A stretch of 64,000 nt of DNA from Sphaerisporangium sp040649355 (GTDB lineage Bacteria > Actinomycetota > Actinomycetes > Streptosporangiales > Streptosporangiaceae): the NCBI RefSeq assembly GCF_043197795.1, contig NZ_JBICTU010000017.1, forward strand, positions 139,900 through 203,899. The letters run 5' to 3'. Shown piece after piece: positions 1-8,706 of this stretch (its first letter is position 1; each line of letters starts with the position of its first letter). The notes under the pieces were generated by a model. The model had not been told where the DNA came from. It ran no database searches and saw only the letters and a list, made by a program, of their open reading frames with translations. The position numbers and the translations under genes are program-made.

Positions 1-1
1 C

Positions 2-877
2 GACGTGGTGATCGAGGTGTTCCGTCCCGGCGTGGCCGAGCGGCTCGGCATCGGGCCCGACGATCTGCTGGCCGTCAACGAGCGGCTCGTCTACGGCCGG
101 ATGACCGGCTGGGGCCAGGACGGCCCGCTCGCGGCGACCGCCGGGCACGACATCGACTACATCGCGATCGCCGGCGTCCTGTCGATGCTCGGGCGCGAGG
201 ACGGCAAGCCCACTCCCCCGATCAACATCCTCGGCGACTTCGCGGGCGGCGGGCTGATGCTGGCCTACGGGGTGCTGCTCGCCCTGTTCGAGCGCGAGCG
301 CACCGGCCGGGGCCAGGTGGTCGACGCCGCGATGGTGGACGGCGCGGCCATCCTGTTCGCGATGTTCTACCACAGCGCCCAGGCGGGACTGTGGGGCCCG
401 CGCGGCACCAACCTGCTCGACACGGGCGCGCCGATGTACGACACGTACGAGACCGCCGACGGGCGCCACGTGGCGGTCGGGTCGCTGGAGCCGGCGTTCT
501 GGGCCGAGCTGGTGAGCAAGACGGGCCTCACCGACCTGCCCGGCCGCGACGACCGCGCCAACTGGCCGGAGATCCGCGAGCGGCTCGCGGCGGCGTTCAG
601 GTCGAAGACCCGCGCCGAGTGGGAGGAGATCTTCGACGGCTCTGACGCGTGCGTCTCGCCCGTCCTGGACATGGGCGAGGCGGCCCGGCACCCGCACAAC
701 ACCGCGAGAGGCACGTTCGTCGAGGTCGGCGGCGTCACCCAGCCCGTGCCCGCGCCACGCCTGCTCGGCAGCGGGCGGGGCGACCTCGCCCAGGCGACCC
801 GCCTGCACGACCTGTCGGCGTGGGGCCTGTCCGACGAGCGCGCCAAGGCGCTGCGCGAGGCGGGAGTCCTGGCCTGA
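2..877 (+). CDS. CaiB/BaiF family III CoA-transferase, alpha-methylacyl-CoA racemase-like, 5' truncated
   Basis: The reading frame is open from the first bases, so the start lies outside the window. The 290 visible residues match the central and C-terminal parts of alpha-methylacyl-CoA racemases and family III CoA-transferases. A conserved GHDIDYIAIAGVLS block carries the likely catalytic His (codon near 146) and an ILGDFAGGG block carries the catalytic Asp (near 236). Compared with the mycobacterial racemase (His126/Asp156), about 78 residues are missing upstream. The two catalytic residues have the racemase spacing, so racemisation of 2-methylacyl-CoA is a little more likely than CoA transfer. 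The exact substrate cannot be read from sequence. Confidence 0.88.
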   Translation, partial: DVVIEVFRPGVAERLGIGPDDLLAVNERLVYGRMTGWGQDGPLAATAGHDIDYIAIAGVLSMLGREDGKPTPPINILGDFAGGGLMLAYGVLLALFERERTGRGQVVDAAMVDGAAILFAMFYHSAQAGLWGPRGTNLLDTGAPMYDTYETADGRHVAVGSLEPAFWAELVSKTGLTDLPGRDDRANWPEIRERLAAAFRSKTRAEWEEIFDGSDACVSPVLDMGEAARHPHNTARGTFVEVGGVTQPVPAPRLLGSGRGDLAQATRLHDLSAWGLSDERAKALREAGVLA

Positions 878-931
878 CACCGCCGCGCCGCTCGGTGCTC
901 CCGGAGCGACGGCCGTGACGGGGGAGGCCGC

Positions 932-1438
932 CTACGCCTGGGCGCGGTCCCTGCCGGGACCGGCCGGGATGGGGTTGTGGCCGGGCAGGACCGCCAGGTA
1001 GAGATCGACGCCCGCGCGGTGGTGGACCTCCAGGTCGGTGGTGAAGGCCCGCGCGGGGACCCCGCCGCCCTCGGTGTGCCTCCACACCTGCTGCCATGCC
1101 TCGATCAACGCCTGCGGCATCGGGCCGTGCGCCTCGACCTTGAGCGACTGGACGGCCGGCACGCGGACGGCGACCATGCCCTCGGGCAGCCCCGCCGCCG
1201 TGCGGATCGCCACGCCGACGATCTGCGTGTAGGACCCCTGGTGACCGCTCTCGTAGTCGATAAGGACGGCGTAGAGGTTCTCGTCGACGCGCCCGGGGAC
1301 GTGGGCGAAGGCTCCCGGCGCTCCCGCACGCGCCCAAAGGCCCGGCAGCTGCGCTCGCGACGGATCGGCCTCCGCCGCGTTGTTGGTGCGCATGGCGTAG
1401 CCGACGACGAGCACCTCGGGCCGTGCAACGATGATCAT
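932..1438 (-). CDS. GyrI-like/effector-binding domain protein
   Basis: This is a 168-residue stand-alone protein with no helix-turn-helix. Its layout resembles the effector-binding domain of AraC/MerR-type activators (GyrI-like or Cass2 family): an N-terminal VLVVGYAMRTNN strand, a central Y-E-S-G-H-Q-G-S-Y segment, and a C-terminal DLEVHH...DLYLAV strand that usually lines the ligand pocket. Such solitary domains bind small hydrophobic or cationic compounds. The ATG at 1438 starts the conserved first strand directly. It is convergent with the preceding CoA-transferase and divergent from guaB1. The ligand is unknown. Confidence 0.7.
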   Translation of the reverse strand: MIIVARPEVLVVGYAMRTNNAAEADPSRAQLPGLWARAGAPGAFAHVPGRVDENLYAVLIDYESGHQGSYTQIVGVAIRTAAGLPEGMVAVRVPAVQSLKVEAHGPMPQALIEAWQQVWRHTEGGGVPARAFTTDLEVHHRAGVDLYLAVLPGHNPIPAGPGRDRAQA

Positions 1439-1623
1439 AGCGCCTCCAACTCCAGGGCCACCCGTCCGCTTGACTCGATCGCGCCGTCAATGTATCCGGA
1501 CCGGACGATCGCCGTCTCGATCATCGCGCGTAAGGGGTGGCCGATGAGCTCAACCAAGGACATTCGACCCAGATGAGCTGGGGAATCCCATTGTTCCTCA
1601 TGAATCGCATAGGCTGAGCCAAC

Positions 1624-3063
1624 GTGCGATTCCTCAACGACCAGGCCCCGATCTACGACCTGACCTACAGCGACGTCTTCATGGTCCCGACGCGATCGGC
1701 CGTCGGGTCGCGGCTCACCGTCGACCTGTCGACCGGCGACGGCACGGGCACCACCATCCCCATCGTGGTCGCGAACATGACCGCGGTGGCCGGCCGCCGC
1801 ATGGCCGAGACGATCGCCAGGCGCGGCGGCATCACCGTCATCCCGCAGGACATCCCCTTCGACGTCGTCGCCGAAGTGGTCGACTGGGTCAAGAAGCGCG
1901 ATCTCGTCCACGACACCCCGATCACGCTGACCCCGCACGAGACCGTCGGGGAGGCGCTGAACCTCCTGCCCAAGCGGGCGCACGGGGCGGTCATCGTGGT
2001 CGACTGGGAGAACCGGCCGATCGGCGTCGTCACCGAGGCCGACTGCCACGGGGTCGACATGTTCACCCAGCTCTCCCAGGTGATGTCGGTCTCGCCCATG
2101 ACCATCCCCGCGGGCACCGATCCCCGGGCGGCGTTCGAGATGCTGCACGACGGCCGGCACCGCCTCGCCCCCGTCGTCGACGGCGACGGGCGGCTGGTCG
2201 GGGTCCTCACCCGCACAGGCGCGCTGCGCGCCACGCTGTACGAGCCCGCCCTGGACGCCGGGGGCCGGTTGCGCGTCGCGGCCGCCGTCGGCATCAACGG
2301 CGACGTCGCCGCCAAGGCCAAGGAACTCCTGGACGCGGGGGTCGACTGCCTGGTCGTCGACACCGCGCACGGCCACCAGGAGAAGATGCTCTCCGTGCTG
2401 TCGGCCGTACGGGCGCTCTCGCCGAACGTCCCCGTGGCCGCCGGGAACGTCGTGACCGCGGCCGGGGTCCGCGACCTGGTCGAGGCGGGCGCCGACATCG
2501 TCAAGGTCGGGGTCGGGCCGGGCGCCATGTGCACCACGAGGATGATGACCGGCGTCGGACGGCCGCAGTTCTCCGCCGTCCTCGAATGTGCGGCCGAGGC
2601 CCGGGGTCTCGGCAGGCACGTGTGGGCCGACGGCGGCGTGCGCCACCCGCGCGACGTCGCACTCGCCCTCGCGGCCGGCGCGTCCAACGTGATGATCGGA
2701 TCCTGGTTCGCCGGCACGTACGAGTCGCCCGGCGACGCCCACACCGACGCCAACGGACGCCGGTACAAGGAGAACTTCGGCATGGCCTCCGCGCGTGCCG
2801 TAAGGCTGCGCACCGCCGAGGACACGCCCTTCGACCGCGCCCGGAAGGCGCTGTTCGAGGAGGGCATCTCGACCTCGCGCATGTACCTCGACCCGGTCAG
2901 GCCGAGCGTCGAGGACCAGATCGACGCCATCGTCGCGGGTCTGCGCTCGTCACTCACCTACTCGGGCGCCACCACGCTGGAGGAGTTCCACGAGCGAGCC
3001 ATCGTCGGCATCCAAAGCTCCTCCGGCTACTCGGAAGGCATGCCCCTCCACCAGAGCTGGTGA
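1624..3063 (+). CDS. guaB1: GuaB1-family GMP reductase / IMP dehydrogenase-related protein with CBS domains
   Basis: The protein has 479 residues with a TIM-barrel IMPDH/GMPR fold interrupted by a CBS pair at roughly residues 95-205. The catalytic Cys is residue 303, in GAMCTTRMMTG. This is the actinobacterial GuaB1 branch (N-terminus MRFLNDQAPIYDLTYSDVFM), distinct from the true IMP dehydrogenase GuaB2. The mycobacterial member has been shown to be a GMP reductase (GMP to IMP, NADPH) regulated by purine nucleotides through its CBS domain, so the same role in purine salvage is inferred. Translation starts at GTG 1624. The gene stands alone, followed by a repeat-rich spacer. Confidence 0.9.
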   Translation: MRFLNDQAPIYDLTYSDVFMVPTRSAVGSRLTVDLSTGDGTGTTIPIVVANMTAVAGRRMAETIARRGGITVIPQDIPFDVVAEVVDWVKKRDLVHDTPITLTPHETVGEALNLLPKRAHGAVIVVDWENRPIGVVTEADCHGVDMFTQLSQVMSVSPMTIPAGTDPRAAFEMLHDGRHRLAPVVDGDGRLVGVLTRTGALRATLYEPALDAGGRLRVAAAVGINGDVAAKAKELLDAGVDCLVVDTAHGHQEKMLSVLSAVRALSPNVPVAAGNVVTAAGVRDLVEAGADIVKVGVGPGAMCTTRMMTGVGRPQFSAVLECAAEARGLGRHVWADGGVRHPRDVALALAAGASNVMIGSWFAGTYESPGDAHTDANGRRYKENFGMASARAVRLRTAEDTPFDRARKALFEEGISTSRMYLDPVRPSVEDQIDAIVAGLRSSLTYSGATTLEEFHERAIVGIQSSSGYSEGMPLHQSW

Positions 3064-3095
3064 CCCCGCCTCAAGGCCCGCCCTCCGACCGGCCC

Positions 3096-3182
3096 CGACA
3101 CTTGCCACCGGGGCAATCGCCACCGGCCCTGACACCTGCCACCGCCCCCTGACAATTGCCACCGGCCCTGACACCGCCACCG
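3096..3182. repeat. Degenerate tandem repeat of about 19 bp in the guaB1-YflT spacer
   Basis: The 384-base spacer 3064-3447 has no convincing gene. Its first part holds imperfect head-to-tail copies of a unit close to TGACAxxTGCCACCGGCCC. There are two good copies from about 3130 (TGACACCTGCCACCGCCCC and TGACAATTGCCACCGGCCC) plus degenerate flanking copies. The rest of the spacer, to 3447, holds nothing I can assign beyond the likely promoter region of the next gene. Confidence 0.6.
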
Positions 3183-3447
3183 CAGGACGCCCGCCGTTCC
3201 ACCGAAGCCGGCATCCGCGTTCGCGACAGCCCACCCGAAGACACGACACTGCACCAGGACCATCTCAAGACACACCGCTAACCACAGTTCGCGATAAGTC
3301 ACCTCCTCGGGGGACGCAGCTGCACCAGAATTGGGGCGGCCCGGCTCCTTGAGGCATGTCATCGCTCGGGAGCCGGTGAGAACCCGCCTCCCTCGGGTAG
3401 TGCGGAGCCGCAAATGAACCCTCTGACCGCGAAGGCGGAATCCCCCC

Positions 3448-5112
3448 ATGATCGGTTCGTCACCCGGACTGGCCTCACCTCTCGCCGCTGACAGGCGACT
3501 GCTGGTCAGCTATGACAACTACCCGGCCGCGCAGCGTGCCGTCGACTCGCTCTCGGACTCCGGATATCCGGTCCACAACGTCGCCATCGTCGGAAGCGAT
3601 CTGCGCCTTGAGGAGACGGTCACCGGACGGCTGACCAATGCGCGCGCCGCCCTCTCGGGGGCCATCAGCGGCGCGGTCTTCGGGCTCGTCGTCGGCCTGT
3701 TCCTCGGGCTGTTCACCACGACCACGGCCTCGTTCCTCGCGCTCGCCGTCTGGGCGGTGCTGTGGGGCGCCGTGATGGGCGCGGCCTTCGGGTTCGCGAG
3801 CCACGCGTTCAAGGGCGGCACCCGGGACTTCACCTCGCGCAGCGTGATCGTGGCCGGCCGGTACGACGTCCTGGTGCCCTCCGCCGCACTGGAGGAGGCC
3901 CTGGCCGTGCTGGAGGGCGGCACCCGTCCGGCCGACACGGTCGTGGTCGAACGCCCCCGAACCTCCCCCCTCCCCGGCCACGCTTCCCCGGCGACCCCCG
4001 GCCCGGCCCTCCCCGGCCTCGCTTCCCCGGCCGTCCCGGACTCCCCCTCCGGCGACACCCGGCCGACGGACGCCCCCGCCGGGGGCGCCCCGGCGACCGG
4101 GTCCGCGTCCACAAGCTCGACCGGTTCTCCGGAGACCGAGCCCCCTGCCACCGGTTTCCCGGAGACCGGGTCCCCGGCGACCGACCCCTCAGCGGCCGGT
4201 TCCTCGGCGGCGAGCTCGCCGGCGGCCGGCTCCCCGTCCACCGGTGGGACGACTTCGCCGGACGAGCATGTCGCGACCATGCCGTCCCTGGCGGAGGACG
4301 CCGTCAGGACGCCGCCCTCCGCCGAAGAGGCCGTCACCATGCCGGCTTCGGTGAGCGACCACGCCGTCACCATGCCTTCGCCCGCCGGCTCGGCCCGCCC
4401 GGCCGCCACCCGGGCCGAGGCCATGGAGGAGGCCACCATCGCCATCCCGCTGTCGACCGTACGAGCCGCCGCGGCACCCTCCGCACCCGAGCCCCTTGCC
4501 CCCGAGCCCTCCGCGAGCCCCTCGCCTGCCTCGTCCTCGACGACCTCGAAGGACTCCTCCGAACCCTCGCCGTCGGAGCCCTCCGCCTCCGACCCCGTGG
4601 TCACCGGACCCGCCTCCTCCGAAATCGTGAGCCCGGCTGCCGAGGCTGAGCCGGACGCCGCGCCCGATGTCGCGCCGGAGGCCGCCCCGTCGAAGCCGGC
4701 CAGGCGCACCACCGCCGCGCGGACGACGTCGACCGCCACCCGTACGAGCTCCACCACCACGCGCGCAAGCTCCGGCACCGCGCGCACGAGCTCCGGCACC
4801 GCGCGTACGAGCTCGGCCACCACGCGCGCCGGCTCTACGACCCCCCGGAAGACCACCCGTACGGCCAAGCCGAAGGTCGCCCCCTCGGAATCGCCGGAGG
4901 GCGCGCCCTCTGAGGCCCCGCTGACCGAGCCGGCGGCGCCCGGAGCCGAGGCGACTCCAAAGGCCGTCGCCCCGGCCAAGCCCGCCGGGGCGAGGCGCAC
5001 GACGACGACCCGCTCCACCAAGGCCAAGGTCACCGCGCCGGAGCCGTCGACGGTCGAACCCGCCGACCCCACCCCGGCGACCACCAGCGAGGACACGTCC
5101 CCCAAGCCATGA
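3448..5112 (+). CDS. YflT-type general stress domain protein with glycine-rich membrane segment and long disordered Ala/Pro/Ser/Thr tail
   Basis: The 554 residues split into two parts. Residues about 15-165 match the general-stress YflT fold: LLVSYDNYPAAQRAVDSLSD, an alpha/beta start, then two hydrophobic glycine-zipper-like segments (GAISGAVFGLVVGLFLGLF and AVWAVLWGAVMGAAFGFAS), then a final strand around VIVAGRYDVLV. The remaining roughly 390 residues are low complexity. They are first Pro/Ser/Ala-rich and then contain basic Arg/Thr/Ser repeats (units like TARTSSG) ending in KPARR/AKPK-type stretches reminiscent of histone-H1-like tails. The N-terminal domain makes this strand the coding one, although the opposite strand is also open for over 500 codons. 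A role at the membrane or envelope under stress is inferred. The tail's function is unknown. Confidence 0.75.
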   Translation: MIGSSPGLASPLAADRRLLVSYDNYPAAQRAVDSLSDSGYPVHNVAIVGSDLRLEETVTGRLTNARAALSGAISGAVFGLVVGLFLGLFTTTTASFLALAVWAVLWGAVMGAAFGFASHAFKGGTRDFTSRSVIVAGRYDVLVPSAALEEALAVLEGGTRPADTVVVERPRTSPLPGHASPATPGPALPGLASPAVPDSPSGDTRPTDAPAGGAPATGSASTSSTGSPETEPPATGFPETGSPATDPSAAGSSAASSPAAGSPSTGGTTSPDEHVATMPSLAEDAVRTPPSAEEAVTMPASVSDHAVTMPSPAGSARPAATRAEAMEEATIAIPLSTVRAAAAPSAPEPLAPEPSASPSPASSSTTSKDSSEPSPSEPSASDPVVTGPASSEIVSPAAEAEPDAAPDVAPEAAPSKPARRTTAARTTSTATRTSSTTTRASSGTARTSSGTARTSSATTRAGSTTPRKTTRTAKPKVAPSESPEGAPSEAPLTEPAAPGAEATPKAVAPAKPAGARRTTTTRSTKAKVTAPEPSTVEPADPTPATTSEDTSPKP

Positions 5113-5391
5113 CCCGAGGCGTGCCGCGAGGGCGGTCGTGCCGTCCGGCCTGGAACAATGGGGGTGGCTCATGGGGATGGGACCGCGCGTCCCCCACCAG
5201 GACGCGGACGGTCTCAGGGGAAGGGCCCTCTCCCGGCACTCGCTTCGTCGAGTGATCGCGGAATGGGCCCTCGCCGCCCGTCCGCGGTCGAGACCCCGTA
5301 GAGTCGTGCGGTCGGCCGGAAGGCGGTCGGCGCCTGGTCCAGGCGCGCTCCATGCCACATCGGGGGCGCGCATTCTAATCAAGGAGAACAC

Positions 5392-5766
5392 GTGGCACTC
5401 GAGAAGCCCGAGATCGACTTTCCGGAGGGCGACGCGCCGGCGGATCTCGAGATCGTTGACATCACCGTGGGAGACGGTGAGGAGGCCAAGGCGGGGCACA
5501 TGGTGAACGTGCACTACGTCGGCGTCGCGTTCTCCACCGGTGAGGAGTTCGACGCGTCCTGGAACCGCGGCGACTCCTTCCAGTTCCCGCTTGGCGCCGG
5601 TCGCGTCATCGCCGGCTGGGACCAGGGTGTCGCGGGGATGCGCGTCGGCGGTCGTCGCCGGCTCACGATCCCGCCCCACCTCGGCTACGGCAACCGCGGG
5701 GCCGGCAACGCGATCAAGCCGGGTGAGACGCTGATCTTCGTGGTCGACCTCCTCGGCGTGAGCTGA
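5392..5766 (+). CDS. FKBP-type peptidyl-prolyl cis-trans isomerase
   Basis: This is a single-domain FKBP of 124 residues with no signal peptide, so it is cytoplasmic. The hallmark segments are V-N-V-H-Y-V-G, F-D-A-S-W, VIAGWDQGVAGMRVGGRRRL-type core residues, IPPHLGYG, and the terminal LIFVVDLL strand. It catalyses proline cis-trans isomerisation in protein folding. The GTG start at 5392 is chosen because a good ribosome-binding site (AAGGAGAA, 5381-5388) lies just upstream. It stands alone between the YflT-domain gene and ligB. Confidence 0.95.
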   Translation: MALEKPEIDFPEGDAPADLEIVDITVGDGEEAKAGHMVNVHYVGVAFSTGEEFDASWNRGDSFQFPLGAGRVIAGWDQGVAGMRVGGRRRLTIPPHLGYGNRGAGNAIKPGETLIFVVDLLGVS

Positions 5767-5910
5767 CCGCTCGCCCGTCCACCGGGGCCACCAGCCCTGA
5801 CGCCGTGGAAGCCTCCGGCCCGTCGGCTCGCGCGGCACCGCGAGCTCTTCCGGCCCGGCGGCTCCCACGGCGACCCCCCACCGGCCGTACGACCCCGCCG
5901 CCGGCGCTTC

Positions 5911-5972
5911 GGTACCCCCGCCTCGATACGAGCCCTTTACGGGTACCACCGCCGTGATACGAGCCCTTTTGT
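5911..5972. repeat. Two tandem copies of a 31-bp unit
   Basis: Copy 1 (5911-5941) and copy 2 (5942-5972) both begin GGTACC and share GATACGAGCCCTTT in their second half, with a few substitutions. They lie in the FKBP-ligB spacer, about 80 bases before the ligB start. They could be a duplicated regulatory site or a neutral duplication. Confidence 0.7.
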
Positions 5973-6050
5973 GGGGACATCGGCGAAGTTCAGGGCTCAT
6001 CTCGCCTATATCGCCACCTGCGGGAGCGTCCCCTCGGCTGAACTGGCACG

Positions 6051-7589
6051 ATGAGACCTGTGTTGCTCATCGACCTCGCGCGCACCTCGGCTGCCGTCGC
6101 GGCCGACTCTGCCCGGCTCGCCAAGATCCGGCATCTCGCCGAGTTGCTGAGCAGGGTCCAGCCCGAGGAAGCGGAGATCGCCGTCGCGTACCTCTCGGGT
6201 GAGCTTCCCCAGCGGCAGATCGGCGTCGGCTGGCGAGGCCTGCAGGATCTCCCCGAGCCGCGCCAGATCGCCAGCGCCACTCTCAGCGAGGTGGACGATC
6301 TCCTCAGCCGCATAAAGGCCCAGGTGGGGGCGGGTTCCCAGGCTGCCAGGAAGCACCTGGTCGACGAGCTGTTCCGCTCGGCGACCCGCCAGGAGCAGTC
6401 CTTTCTCCTGCGCCTGCTAGGGGGCGAGCTGCGTCAAGGGGCGTTGAACGGGGTCATGATCGAGGCGGTCGCCAAGGCGGCCGGCACTCCCTCCGCGGAG
6501 GTGCGGCGTGCCCTGACCCTGCGCGGCTGGCTTCCCGCGGTGGGCGCCGCGGCGCTCACCGGCGGCGTCGAGGCCCTGCGCTCGTTCCACCTGGAGGTCG
6601 GCCGCCCCGTCTCTCCCATGCTGGCCCAGAGCGCCCCGAACATGACGGCGGCCCTGGCGAAGCTGGGCGGCGGCCCCGCGGCCCTGGAGTGGAAGCTCGA
6701 CGGCGTGCGCGTCCAAACGCACCGCTCGGGTTCCGACGTCAGTGTGTTCACACGGACTCTGGACGACATCACGGCCCAGGTCCCGGAGCTGGTGGAGGCC
6801 GTGCTCGCCCTGCCCGTCGACGACCTGGTGCTCGACGGCGAGGTGATCGCCCTGCGTCCCGACGGCCGTCCCGAGCCCTTCCAGGTGACCGCGAGCCGGG
6901 TGGCCAGCAAGATCGACGTCGTACGGTCGCGCGCGACGACACCGCTGAGCGTGTTCTTCTTCGACGCGCTGCGCGTCGGCGGTACGGACCTGCTCGACCT
7001 TCCCGACAGCGAGCGGCACGCGGCACTGACGCGAGCCGTGCCCGCCGAGCTGCTGGCGCCGCGCCTCGTCACCGCCGACCCCGAGGAGGGCATGTCGTTC
7101 TTCGCCGACGTCCTCCGGCAGGGTCACGAGGGCGTGGTCGTGAAGTCCCCCGCCACGCCGTACGCGGCGGGACGGCGAGGGGCGGGCTGGATCAAGGTGA
7201 AGCCACGTCACACCCTCGACCTCGTCGTGCTGGCCGCCGAATGGGGGCACGGCCGGCGTCAGGGCAAGCTGTCGAACCTGCATCTCGGTGCGAGGGACCC
7301 CGAGTCGGGCGACTTCGTGATGCTGGGCAAGACGTTCAAGGGCCTCACCGACGAGTTGCTGGCCTGGCAGACCGAGCGGTTCCTCGCGCTCGCCGAAGGA
7401 CCGAGCGACGAGTGGGTGGTCACGGTACGGCCGGAGATGGTGGTCGAAGTCGCCTTCGACGGGGTCCAGCGTTCCCCGCGCTACCCGGGCGGCGTGGCAT
7501 TGAGGTTCGCCCGCGTCCTGCGCTACCGCCCCGACAAGCGCCCCGAAGAGGCCGACACCGTGCAGTCCGTCCGCGAGCTGCTCTTCTAA
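6051..7589 (+). CDS. ligB: ATP-dependent DNA ligase LigB
   Basis: This 512-residue ligase aligns along its whole length, from memory, with mycobacterial LigB: an N-terminal DNA-binding domain (SGELPQRQIGVGW, LLRLLGGELRQGA), an adenylation domain with the AMP-accepting Lys215 in EWKLDGVRV, motif III FFFDALR, motif IV EGVVVKSP, motif V GWIKVKP, and a C-terminal OB fold (EVAFDGVQRSPRYPGG). It seals nicks using ATP and is a non-essential repair-type ligase beside the NAD-dependent LigA. The ATG at 6051 is used. The GTG at 6060 or TTG at 6063 would match the shorter N-terminus of the mycobacterial protein and is an equally possible start. Confidence 0.95.
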   Translation: MRPVLLIDLARTSAAVAADSARLAKIRHLAELLSRVQPEEAEIAVAYLSGELPQRQIGVGWRGLQDLPEPRQIASATLSEVDDLLSRIKAQVGAGSQAARKHLVDELFRSATRQEQSFLLRLLGGELRQGALNGVMIEAVAKAAGTPSAEVRRALTLRGWLPAVGAAALTGGVEALRSFHLEVGRPVSPMLAQSAPNMTAALAKLGGGPAALEWKLDGVRVQTHRSGSDVSVFTRTLDDITAQVPELVEAVLALPVDDLVLDGEVIALRPDGRPEPFQVTASRVASKIDVVRSRATTPLSVFFFDALRVGGTDLLDLPDSERHAALTRAVPAELLAPRLVTADPEEGMSFFADVLRQGHEGVVVKSPATPYAAGRRGAGWIKVKPRHTLDLVVLAAEWGHGRRQGKLSNLHLGARDPESGDFVMLGKTFKGLTDELLAWQTERFLALAEGPSDEWVVTVRPEMVVEVAFDGVQRSPRYPGGVALRFARVLRYRPDKRPEEADTVQSVRELLF

Positions 7590-7687
7590 CCCCCCGTCGA
7601 CCACCCCGCCATTCCCACCCCGCCGCCCGGCCACCGAACACGACCAGGCGTTCCGCGGATCTCTGGCAGGAATCTGATCATCCGCGA

Positions 7688-7703
7688 TGTGACTTACGTC
7701 ACT
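7688..7703 (+). promoter_or_regulatory. Crp-like palindrome upstream of the rlpA-like gene
   Basis: TGTGACTTACGTCACT fits the Crp/cAMP-receptor consensus TGTGA-N6-TCACA at nine of ten arm positions. It lies 176 bases before the chosen start of the RlpA-like gene. Actinobacterial Crp is known to control cell-wall hydrolase genes such as rpfA. The 289-base spacer 7590-7878 otherwise has relatively AT-rich stretches suited to a promoter. I looked for a c-di-AMP riboswitch here and saw none. Confidence 0.5.
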
Positions 7704-7878
7704 TTGCGTGCCCTTTTACTGCCTTTACTTCCTGTTTGTCCGTTATGGTGCCTGGCATTACGTGATAGGTGATTTGCACCTTGATACGTAGTTGGGACGG
7801 CTGACAGGACCGGCTCGGTGGCTTCCCCCACGCTCGTCCGCACCCGCCGTCCCGCGTCCTTGCCCCCTATCTAGGACC

Positions 7879-8661
7879 GTGGTTCCCTTGGGCCTTCACG
7901 CCTCCTCCTCCCGCTGGTACGAGAAGACGGTTCCCCCGCTGAGGGCCGGTGCCCGGCGGCACCTGCGTTCCGCCCTCGCCGTCACCGCCGTGGTCGCCGC
8001 GGTGTCGGCGAGCGCCTGGATCGTCGTGGAGAGCGGCGACGACGCACCGGTCACCGCCGCGGCCGGTATCGGGACGGCCCGTCGTACGACCACCGCCACG
8101 GCCGCGGCGCATACGGCGAGCGGCACGGTCACCCCCTGGAACCCCCTCGCCTCGGCCGGCCCCTCGGCTTCCGGTTCCGCCACGGCCACGACCTCCGGAG
8201 CCGGGCCCCACGCCGCCGCCACTCAGAAACAGGCCGTCGGCCCCCCGGAAGTCGCGGAGCCCACCAAGGCGGCCGAGCCCGCGAGAACCGCCGAGCCCGC
8301 GAGAACCGCCGAGCCCACGAAGGCGGCCAAGCCGGTGAAGGCGGCGAAGAAGGCCACCGCCAAGAGCAGGGTGATCTCGTCGGGCACCTGCGGAGCGTCG
8401 TACTACGACGAGGGCCAGATGACGGCCAGCGGTGAGCGCTTCGACCCGGGCGCGATGACGGCGGCCCACAAGACCCTCCCCATGGGGAGCAAGGTGCGGG
8501 TGACCAACCCGCGAAACGGCAGGACCGTGACCGTCCGCATCAACGACCGCGGGCCGTTCGTGAGCGGCCGTTGCCTTGACCTGTCACGAGCCGCCTTCGA
8601 CGCCATCGGCAGCCTCTCCACCGGTGCCATGACCGTGAAGTACGACGTGCTCGCCCGCTAG
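7879..8661 (+). CDS. RlpA-like DPBB-domain protein, membrane-anchored or secreted
   Basis: From the GTG at 7879 the protein has 260 residues. A basic N-terminus is followed by a hydrophobic signal-anchor (SALAVTAVVAAVSASAWIVV), an Ala/Thr/Pro/Lys-rich linker with short repeats (EPARTA, EPTKAA), and a C-terminal double-psi beta-barrel of about 90 residues: SGTCGASYYDEGQMTASGERFDPGAMTAAHKT in outline, then MGSKVRVTN, VRINDRGPF and RCLDLSRAAF. RlpA-family DPBB proteins bind or cleave peptidoglycan glycan strands during growth or germination. An in-frame TTG at 7792 would add 29 residues without family resemblance, so the later start is preferred. The adjacent Crp-like site suggests cAMP control. 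Confidence 0.82.
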   Translation: MVPLGLHASSSRWYEKTVPPLRAGARRHLRSALAVTAVVAAVSASAWIVVESGDDAPVTAAAGIGTARRTTTATAAAHTASGTVTPWNPLASAGPSASGSATATTSGAGPHAAATQKQAVGPPEVAEPTKAAEPARTAEPARTAEPTKAAKPVKAAKKATAKSRVISSGTCGASYYDEGQMTASGERFDPGAMTAAHKTLPMGSKVRVTNPRNGRTVTVRINDRGPFVSGRCLDLSRAAFDAIGSLSTGAMTVKYDVLAR

Positions 8662-8706
8662 GAGCCGGTCCATGGGCGCACCAGGCAGAACGGGCCGCAC
8701 CGAAAC

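Noticed and set aside
1435..2957. Two 430-codon minus-strand frames opposite guaB1
   Set aside because: These are composition-driven shadows of a clearly coding IMPDH/GMPR-family gene.
3064..3447. CRISPR array
   Set aside because: The repeats are short, degenerate and adjacent without unique spacers, and no cas gene is in the window.
3519..5105. 528-codon open frame on the minus strand opposite the YflT-domain gene
   Set aside because: It is the mirror of a low-complexity high-GC tail. The plus strand has the recognisable N-terminal domain and start context.
7640..7878. c-di-AMP (ydaO-type) riboswitch upstream of the RlpA-like gene, often found before wall hydrolases in actinomycetes
   Set aside because: The expected conserved GGGGAA and GGGTGAAT blocks and nested helices are not visible. 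Only a Crp-like palindrome stands out.
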